Assembly: GCA_017469685.1 (NCBI GenBank)
Contig: JAFUFW010000018.1
Location: 20,443 to 84,442, forward strand
DNA from: Bacteroidaceae bacterium
GTDB lineage: Bacteria > Bacteroidota > Bacteroidia > Bacteroidales > Bacteroidaceae
DNA length: 64,000 bases
Direction: 5' to 3'
Under the pieces are notes generated by a model, which saw only the letters and a list, made by a program, of their open reading frames with translations, did no database searches and was not told where the DNA came from. The position numbers and the translations under genes were made by a program. This document shows positions 58,127 through 64,000 of the stretch, in pieces (position 1 is the stretch's first letter; every line of letters starts with the position of its first letter).

Positions 58127-61100
58127 TTGAAATATATATTCTCCATACTGATGGCAATGGTGTACTGGCCGATGGCGGCCAGTGCCCAAAGTGAGTTCAC
58201 GCGGCTCGACTGGCAGGCGCTGTGTGCCGACAGCCTCTTGCCCGTCTACTCTGAGGTGGTGCCTCTTGAGACAGACTACCGCCTCTTCAACTACGACGTG
58301 CGCCTGCGCTATCCCGAGTGGGGACCGCTCAGCCCTGCCGAGCTTAAGCTGGCACAACGCTACAGCGAGCAGATTTCGGACACACTGTGCGTGCATTCGT
58401 CAGTAGGTGCAAGCCGCGGCGAAGGCCTCATAGACATAGCTTTCGTGCCCATCATACGCCAGGGTGCGACCTTCAAGAAACTGCTCAGCGCAAAGATTGA
58501 GATTGTGGCAAAAGAGAAAGCCAACAGCCTTACGAACCGGAAAATACGGAAAAGCGAGGATGCCAGGTCCACCCGCGCCGCATCCGCCTCCGACCGCTAT
58601 GCCGCATCGAGCGTACTGGCTACAGGCCAATGGGCAAAGATTAGCATCAAGGAGGACGGCCTCTACCGCCTCACCTATAGCCAGCTGCGTTCGCTTGGTT
58701 TCTCCAACACGGCCAACGTGCGCGTCTATGGCTACGGAGGCCACCGCCAGACAGAAGCCATCAACGCCGACACCGACTGGGACGACCTTGAGCCCGTAGC
58801 TCTGCAGCCCGTGGCGGACGGCTACGTATTCTACGCCAACGGCCTCATGACTTGGCACAACGGTTACCACGCCATCAACCATTATGCCCGTGAGGCCTAC
58901 TACTTCGTCACCGAGTCCAGCGAGCCCGTAACAGCAATAGCAGAGCGCGACTTCAACGGCGAAGCCTCATCAGCCTCAAAGGCCGAGGTGAGCACCACGA
59001 CAGCCTATGCCACCCTCGACCCGCAGGAGTATGCGTGGTACCAAGGCGGCAATCAGCTCTTCGAGAGCTACGACTACGCCAACGGCAACCGACGCAGCTA
59101 TACGCTCAGTCTGCCCACCTACCCCGACAGCAGCAGCCCCGCTACCCTGCTCGTGAACTTCACTGCTGCCAACGCAACGGAGACCATTGTCAAGCCGACG
59201 TTCAACGGCACCGAGCTGCAACAGTTCACTGTCTCATCGCTTGCCGACTATTGCTACGCCATGCAGACCTCCCGCACCTATCGCAACCTGAGCGGCATCG
59301 CTACAGATAATACCATAACCCTGAGCACGACTGCCGGCAACAGCGCGCGCCTCAACTATTTCGAGCTGACCTACAAAGGCCTCCTCAGGATTGATGCAGC
59401 CAAGCCTCAGATACAATTCGCCTACATGTCCTTTGCCTCGGGCGAGACATTATGCATCGAATACGCCACGGGGCAGCAGCCACAGCTTTGGCAGCTTGCC
59501 GAGCCAGGGCAGCCCGCTTTCGCCATCAAAGGCGAGACGGCTGTTGCCGACGGCAAGAATATCTTCCGCGCAACCATCGTGGGCGACGGCAAAGAACACC
59601 GCTACGTGGCCTTCGACGCCAACATCCTCTCATCGCTTCCAGCTCCTACATCGGCCGGAACGGTAGCCAATCAGGACCTGCATGCCACCGAGCCGCAGGA
59701 TATGATCATCATCACACCCGCCAGCGGCATCTTCGACAGCGAAGCCGAACGCTTGGCCGAAGCCCACCGCAGCGCCGAGGGCCTTCGGGTGAAGGTCGTG
59801 CGGGCTGACCAAGTCTACAATGAGTTCTCGAGCGGCACGCCTGATGCCACAGCTTATCGCCGCTACATGAAGATGCTCTACGACCGCGCTTCCGACGCTC
59901 CTGCCGACCGCCCTCGCTTTCTGTTGCTCTTCGGCGACGCAGCCTGGGACAACCGCATGATCACGACGGCGTGGGCCAACCAGAAGCCAGAAAACTTCCT
60001 GCTTTGCTACGAGAGCATCAATTCGTGGCACGACGTGAACAGCTACGTCATGGAGGACTATTTCGGCCTGCTCGACGACGGCGAAGGCTCGAGCCTCACC
60101 ACAGAAAAGGTGGACCTCGGCATAGGACGCTTCCCCGTACGCTCTAAGACAGAAGCCAAAATCCTTGTCGACAAGACGATCGCACATATTAATAACACGT
60201 ACGCGGGCGCGTGGAAGAACACGGTGCTCTTCCTTGGCGACGACGGCGACAACAACCAGCACCTATGGATGGCCGACTCCGTTGCCAACAAGACCGCACG
60301 CGCATATCCTGAGCTTGAGGTTCGAAAGCTCATGTGGGACGCGTACCAGCGTCAAAGCTCCAGCACGGGCAACAGCTATCCCGAGGTGAAACAGATAATC
60401 GACCGCCAGATGGAAGAAGGTGCGCTGTTGATGAACTACGTCGGACATGCTGCTACCTACTGTCTCTCGCACGAACAGACGCTCCGCCTCGAGGACTTTG
60501 CGACCTATGCCTCGCCTCGCATGCCGCTTTGGATGACCGCCGCCTGCGACGTCATGCCCTTCGACACGCAGAAGGAGAACATGGGCGAGACGGCCATTCT
60601 CAACCCTAATGGCTGCGCTGTAGCCTTCTACGGCACGGCCCGCACGGTGTACGCAACAAATAACCACTATCTCAACGTTGAATTCTGCAAAGCACTCTTC
60701 GGCAACGACGAGGTAGGCCGTCCGGCCGCTGTCGGCGATGCCGTCCGCCTGAGTAAGGTTCGCATCGCAGGCAATGAGTTCGGCTACTATCAGAATAAGC
60801 TCCACTACGCTCTTCTCGGCGACCCTGCCCTACGCTTTGGCAGCCATGGCAACCGCGTCCGCATCGACGACATCAACGGCACACCCATCGACGATTTGCC
60901 TTCCGACTTCCATTTCCGCGCAGGCGACAAGGTGCGCCTCACAGGCCACATCGAAGGCAAAGACGGCGACGAGCTGACGGGCTTTAAGGGGATAGTGACC
61001 ACTCACTTGTACGACAGTCAGCGCCACGTCACCTGCTTCGACAACGATGACAGTGCAAACAGTCCATTCGAATTCGACACCTACGACCATCTGCTCTACA

Positions 61101-61945
61101 ACGGAGCTGACAGTGTATCAGGAGGGCGTTTCAGCATTACAGTGCCTATTCCTGTAGACATCAGCTACAGCGAGCAAAGCGGACGCCTCATCTTCCACGC
61201 CCTCTCTGACGACCGCCTCACCGAAGCCAACGGCTACAACGAGGACTTCCTCATCGGCGGCACGGCCGAAGGGCTCGACGACAACGAGGGGCCGAAGATT
61301 ATAGCCTATTTGGGCAACGACGCCTTCGAGAACGGCGGCCGTGTGCCTTCGTCGCCCTTCTTTATGGCAGACCTCGAGGATGAGAGCGGCATCAACTACT
61401 TCGGTACAGGTCTGGGGCACGACCTGGAGCTCGTCATCGACAACTCAGCTTCCACGACCTACACCCTCAATGATTACTTCACCGGCACCTTCGGCGACTA
61501 CAGCCGCGGCAGCGTAGCCTTCCCCATCCCCACCCTCAGCGAGGGGCAGCACAGCCTGCTCTTCCGTGCCTGGGACCTCTTAGGCAACCCGTCGACGGCA
61601 ACGCTCGACTTCACCGTCGACCCTCAGATAAAGCCCAATCTCCTCGCCGTGACCACAACCACGAACCCCGCCACGACTGCCACCTCCTTCATCCTCACCT
61701 ACGACCGCCCAGGCTCTACTTGTGAGTTCACCATCGAGGTCTACGACTTCGCTGGCCGCACTCTGTGGCAGAAGAGCCTCAGCGGCAGCAGTGCCACGGG
61801 CGTCTACACGGTGCCTTGGAACCTCACCACCGGCGGCGGCTTCCCGCTCGGCAGCGGCGTCTACCTCTACCGTGCCCGCGTGAGCTGCGACGGTAAGCAG
61901 TCGGCTTCGAAGAGCAAGAAGATTATTATCAACAGAAGACAATAA
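58127..61945 (+). CDS. porU: Type IX secretion system sortase PorU
   Basis: A 1272-residue protein with signal peptide MKYIFSILMAMVYWPMAASAQ (TTG start at 58127), a long beta-rich N-terminal region, and a gingipain-like C25 peptidase domain (about 540-830). The catalytic His774 lies in YVGHAATYCLSHE and Cys807 in WMTAACDVMPFD, 33 residues apart as expected for the PorU Cys-His dyad. Ig-like and C-terminal domains follow (TSFILTYDRPGSTCEFTIEVYDFAGRTLWQ). PorU removes the C-terminal signal of T9SS cargo at the cell surface and attaches A-LPS. porV follows after 113 bp, the conserved gene order. Confidence 0.93.
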   Translation: MKYIFSILMAMVYWPMAASAQSEFTRLDWQALCADSLLPVYSEVVPLETDYRLFNYDVRLRYPEWGPLSPAELKLAQRYSEQISDTLCVHSSVGASRGEGLIDIAFVPIIRQGATFKKLLSAKIEIVAKEKANSLTNRKIRKSEDARSTRAASASDRYAASSVLATGQWAKISIKEDGLYRLTYSQLRSLGFSNTANVRVYGYGGHRQTEAINADTDWDDLEPVALQPVADGYVFYANGLMTWHNGYHAINHYAREAYYFVTESSEPVTAIAERDFNGEASSASKAEVSTTTAYATLDPQEYAWYQGGNQLFESYDYANGNRRSYTLSLPTYPDSSSPATLLVNFTAANATETIVKPTFNGTELQQFTVSSLADYCYAMQTSRTYRNLSGIATDNTITLSTTAGNSARLNYFELTYKGLLRIDAAKPQIQFAYMSFASGETLCIEYATGQQPQLWQLAEPGQPAFAIKGETAVADGKNIFRATIVGDGKEHRYVAFDANILSSLPAPTSAGTVANQDLHATEPQDMIIITPASGIFDSEAERLAEAHRSAEGLRVKVVRADQVYNEFSSGTPDATAYRRYMKMLYDRASDAPADRPRFLLLFGDAAWDNRMITTAWANQKPENFLLCYESINSWHDVNSYVMEDYFGLLDDGEGSSLTTEKVDLGIGRFPVRSKTEAKILVDKTIAHINNTYAGAWKNTVLFLGDDGDNNQHLWMADSVANKTARAYPELEVRKLMWDAYQRQSSSTGNSYPEVKQIIDRQMEEGALLMNYVGHAATYCLSHEQTLRLEDFATYASPRMPLWMTAACDVMPFDTQKENMGETAILNPNGCAVAFYGTARTVYATNNHYLNVEFCKALFGNDEVGRPAAVGDAVRLSKVRIAGNEFGYYQNKLHYALLGDPALRFGSHGNRVRIDDINGTPIDDLPSDFHFRAGDKVRLTGHIEGKDGDELTGFKGIVTTHLYDSQRHVTCFDNDDSANSPFEFDTYDHLLYNGADSVSGGRFSITVPIPVDISYSEQSGRLIFHALSDDRLTEANGYNEDFLIGGTAEGLDDNEGPKIIAYLGNDAFENGGRVPSSPFFMADLEDESGINYFGTGLGHDLELVIDNSASTTYTLNDYFTGTFGDYSRGSVAFPIPTLSEGQHSLLFRAWDLLGNPSTATLDFTVDPQIKPNLLAVTTTTNPATTATSFILTYDRPGSTCEFTIEVYDFAGRTLWQKSLSGSSATGVYTVPWNLTTGGGFPLGSGVYLYRARVSCDGKQSASKSKKIIINRRQ

Positions 61946-62058
61946 AAACGCCACTGCAAGCGTTATTATAAAGGAGTTAAAGACATCAAAGCCAAAGGAG
62001 CCAAGGACGTAAGACTACGCTCCCGCTACTTAATTCTAAGATTATTGACAGATAAAGA

Positions 62059-63243
62059 ATGAAACACCTGACACGATATTTGCTGATATGTGCAGCCCTC
62101 GTAGCCGCCGCTGCTGCTTCGGCACAGGACAAGCGCAATATGTTCAACCCCGTGACGAGCAGCGTCACCTCTATGTCTATCGCTCCTGACGCCCGCAGCG
62201 GTGGTATGGGCGACGTTGGTGCAGCCACAGAGGCCGACGTCAATTCCCAGTTCTGGAACCCAGCCAAGTACCCCTTCTGCGTAGGGCGTGCAGGCGTTTC
62301 CATCAGCTACACGCCCTGGCTGCGCAAGATTGTCGACGACATCAACCTTGCCAACGCCTCCGCTTTCTACCGCATCGGCGACTACTCGGCCATCAGCGCC
62401 TCGCTGCGCTACTTCTCGCTCGGCGAAGTGTCGCTCTGGGACAATGGTTCTGCCGTCGAGGGCATGACAATCAACCCTTATGAGTTCGCCCTTGATGCCG
62501 CCTATTCGCGTATGCTCTCCGAAGTGTTCTCCATGGGCGTAGGCATGCGCTTCATCTACTCCGACATCACTTACGACTACACCTCCGAGTCGTCGCCAGG
62601 CAAGGCCTTTGCTGCCGACATTGCGATGTACTACAACAACTATATGATGCTTGGCAACCGCGAATGTGGCATCGGCGTTGGTCTTAACATCAACAACATA
62701 GGTTCGAAGATAAGCTACGGCGGCGACGACAACTCCGAGTTCATCCCCACGAACCTGCGCCTGGGTTTGAACCTCACCATCCCCTTAGACGAGTACAACC
62801 GCCTGTCGCTGGCCGCCGACGCCAACAAGATGCTCGTGCCCACCTACCCCAAGCAGGAAGAGGGCGAGGCCATGAATGACTACACCGACCGCGTGCAGCG
62901 CGAGTACTACGACATATCGCCCATAGCCGGCATCTTCAAGAGCTTCCACGACGCGCCCAACGGTTTCAAGGAGGAGCTTGAGGAGATTCAGGTCAGCGCA
63001 GGTGCTGAATATAGCTACAACGACCGTTTCTTCCTGCGATTAGGCTTCCACGGCGAGGCTGCCAACAAAGGAAACCGTAAGTACATCACCGCCGGCGCGG
63101 GCTTCAAGATGAGCGTCTTCTCGCTCGATGCCGCCTACGTCTTCTCGACAGCCGAGTCCAACCCTCTTGACCAGACCATGCGCTTCACCCTCGGATTCGA
63201 CCTCGACGGTATGAAGGACCTGTTCGGGCGGAAGAGAAGATAA
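62059..63243 (+). CDS. porV: Type IX secretion outer-membrane protein PorV
   Basis: A 394-residue beta-barrel of the PorV/LptO (UPF0164/FadL-like) family with signal peptide MKHLTRYLLICAALVAAAAASAQ. The N-terminal conserved block NPVTSSVTSMSIAPDARSGGMGDVGAATEADVNSQFWNPAKYPF is diagnostic, and the C terminus ends in strand motifs leading to LDQTMRFTLGFDLDG. PorV shuttles cargo from the SprA channel to PorU. It follows porU; ispF is next after 73 bp. Confidence 0.95.
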   Translation: MKHLTRYLLICAALVAAAAASAQDKRNMFNPVTSSVTSMSIAPDARSGGMGDVGAATEADVNSQFWNPAKYPFCVGRAGVSISYTPWLRKIVDDINLANASAFYRIGDYSAISASLRYFSLGEVSLWDNGSAVEGMTINPYEFALDAAYSRMLSEVFSMGVGMRFIYSDITYDYTSESSPGKAFAADIAMYYNNYMMLGNRECGIGVGLNINNIGSKISYGGDDNSEFIPTNLRLGLNLTIPLDEYNRLSLAADANKMLVPTYPKQEEGEAMNDYTDRVQREYYDISPIAGIFKSFHDAPNGFKEELEEIQVSAGAEYSYNDRFFLRLGFHGEAANKGNRKYITAGAGFKMSVFSLDAAYVFSTAESNPLDQTMRFTLGFDLDGMKDLFGRKRR

Positions 63244-63316
63244 GTGCCACTTTCCCTGCCTCGCTATCAAAGTGGTGTGGAGTAATTACCTCTAAGGATA
63301 AACAAAAACAAGGATT

Positions 63317-63817
63317 ATGCGAGTCGGTTTCGGTTTTGACGTACATAAGCTCGTGGAGGGCCGCGAGTTGTGGCTCGGTGGAATAAAAATAGAACACGCC
63401 CTCGGCTTGCTGGGGCACTCGGATGCCGATGTGCTCATCCACGCCATCTGCGACGCCCTGCTCGGCGCCGCCAACATGCGCGACATAGGCTACCATTTCC
63501 CCGACACTGAAGCCGAGTTAAAGAGTATTGACAGCAAAATCCTATTGCGCAAGACCATCGACCTTATTGCCACGAAGGGTTATAGCGTAGGCAATATCGA
63601 CTGTACCGTATGCGCCGAGCGCCCCAAGCTCAACCCCCATATCCCCGCCATGCAGCAGTGCCTGGCCGAGGTGATGGGGATAGACGTAGATGCCGTTAGC
63701 ATCAAGGCCACCACCACTGAGCGCCTCGGCTTCACAGGCCGCGAAGAAGGAATCTCAGCCTATGCAGTCTGCCTGATTAATGACAATGATATCTCAGTTG
63801 GCACATCATCCCTATAA
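63317..63817 (+). CDS. ispF: 2-C-methyl-D-erythritol 2,4-cyclodiphosphate synthase
   Basis: A 166-residue MEP-pathway enzyme that cyclises CDP-ME 2-phosphate in isoprenoid synthesis. It starts MRVGFGFDVHKL with metal ligands Asp8 and His10; GLLGHSDADVLIHAICDALLG, GYHFPDTE and the CDP-binding KATTTERLGFTGREEGISA are all present. The last codons form the left arm of a 17-bp terminator stem. In the window it is the last gene of the porU-porV group, with no biochemical link apparent. Confidence 0.96.
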   Translation: MRVGFGFDVHKLVEGRELWLGGIKIEHALGLLGHSDADVLIHAICDALLGAANMRDIGYHFPDTEAELKSIDSKILLRKTIDLIATKGYSVGNIDCTVCAERPKLNPHIPAMQQCLAEVMGIDVDAVSIKATTTERLGFTGREEGISAYAVCLINDNDISVGTSSL

Positions 63818-63869
63818 TCACCGCCCCGCCGGGGCCTTATCACAAGGATGATGTGCCAACTGCTTTTTT
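63795..63869 (+). terminator. Nested terminator overlapping the ispF 3' end
   Basis: CAGTTGGCACATCATCC (63795-63811, inside the ispF coding end) is perfectly complementary to 63846-63862. The 34-nt interior contains GCCCCG-c-CGGGGC (63823-63835). The outer stem is followed by CTTTTTTA. Confidence 0.88.
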
Positions 63870-63965
63870 ATCACCTGAGCAAGAGGAGTCGAACACCTTA
63901 AACTCTTAAAAGCAGAGGACCTTAAAGCCCAAAAAATCTTAGCTCCATTAGCTTCAATTAAAACC

Positions 63966-64000
63966 ATTAAGGGTTCGGGCAAAAACCCTTAAGGGTTATG
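63966..64000. repeat. Palindromic 22-bp-period array, cut by the window edge (array 3)
   Basis: ATTAAGGGTT at 63967 and CTTAAGGGTT at 63989 are exactly 22 bp apart; the second lies in a complete AACCCTTAAGGGTT palindrome and the spacer is cgggcaaa-like. The array probably continues beyond the window. The 96 bp before it (63870-63965) hold only short TTAAA/AAGG repeats. Confidence 0.75.

Overview
The window reads as chromosomal DNA of a Bacteroidales bacterium, most likely a Prevotella-like gut or rumen species. Evidence: core genes of the Bacteroidota type IX secretion system (SprA, PorU, PorV); many promoters of the phylum form TAnnTTTG, four of them with a TTG/TTTG box about 19 bp upstream; several secreted glycan-degrading enzymes; and dockerin-like tails ending in a DVTALVNIILG motif. 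No tRNA, rRNA, CRISPR array, integrase or transposase was recognised.

Layout. 1-2.5 kb: end of a TrkH potassium transporter and a PurF-like protein lacking the N-terminal cysteine. 2.5-13.8 kb, minus strand: GH51 arabinofuranosidase, PL11 rhamnogalacturonan lyase, DUF2461 protein, a Cthe_2159-type carbohydrate-binding beta-helix protein, an Ig-like protein and a GH27 alpha-galactosidase. With the double-SGNH esterase at 25.4 kb they form a dispersed pectin (rhamnogalacturonan I side-chain) set; no SusC/SusD pair is present. 13.9-17.2 kb: purN, metallophosphoesterase, glycerate kinase, MGMT-type protein. 17.3-18.4 kb: a structured RNA of about 185 nt resembling 6S RNA, then a frameshifted outer-membrane-type gene. 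18.5-25.2 kb, minus strand: an alkaline-phosphatase-fold protein, an electron-transfer flavoprotein/acyl-CoA dehydrogenase operon holding an unannotated 56-residue membrane protein, and a HerA/DUF853 ATPase. 27.3-40.3 kb: ruvA, sprA, purB, a pseudouridine synthase with a long Gly/Arg-rich repeat head, asnS. 40.4-47.5 kb: lipoproteins, CCA-adding enzyme, umuDC, and a CbbX-like AAA+ ATPase with an unrecognised N-terminal half. 47.6-50.8 kb: rplM-rpsI and rpsB-tsf with structured leaders. 50.9-53.6 kb: an AT-rich accessory patch with a cohesin-like secreted protein, a short Gly-rich peptide, decayed dockerin fragments and dispersed repeats. 53.6-57.3 kb: DUF1080 and Gfo/Idh/MocA genes, a likely 3-keto-glycoside pair. 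57.5-63.8 kb: FAH-family hydrolase, porU, porV, ispF.

The most unusual structure is a family of palindromic arrays with an exact 22-bp period, built on the 14-bp palindrome AACCCTTAAGGGTT. Arrays follow the 3' ends of three unrelated genes (about 12.1, 27.2 and 64.0 kb). Two of them end, in the sense of the upstream gene, in a CTTGG(G)CC-T6 type tail, so they look like tandem, mutually exclusive RNA hairpins feeding a terminator. Other dispersed repeats have inserted in frame into coding sequences (the SGNH esterase, the SprA N terminus, the DUF1080 signal peptide). All family names come from reading the sequence without database searches.
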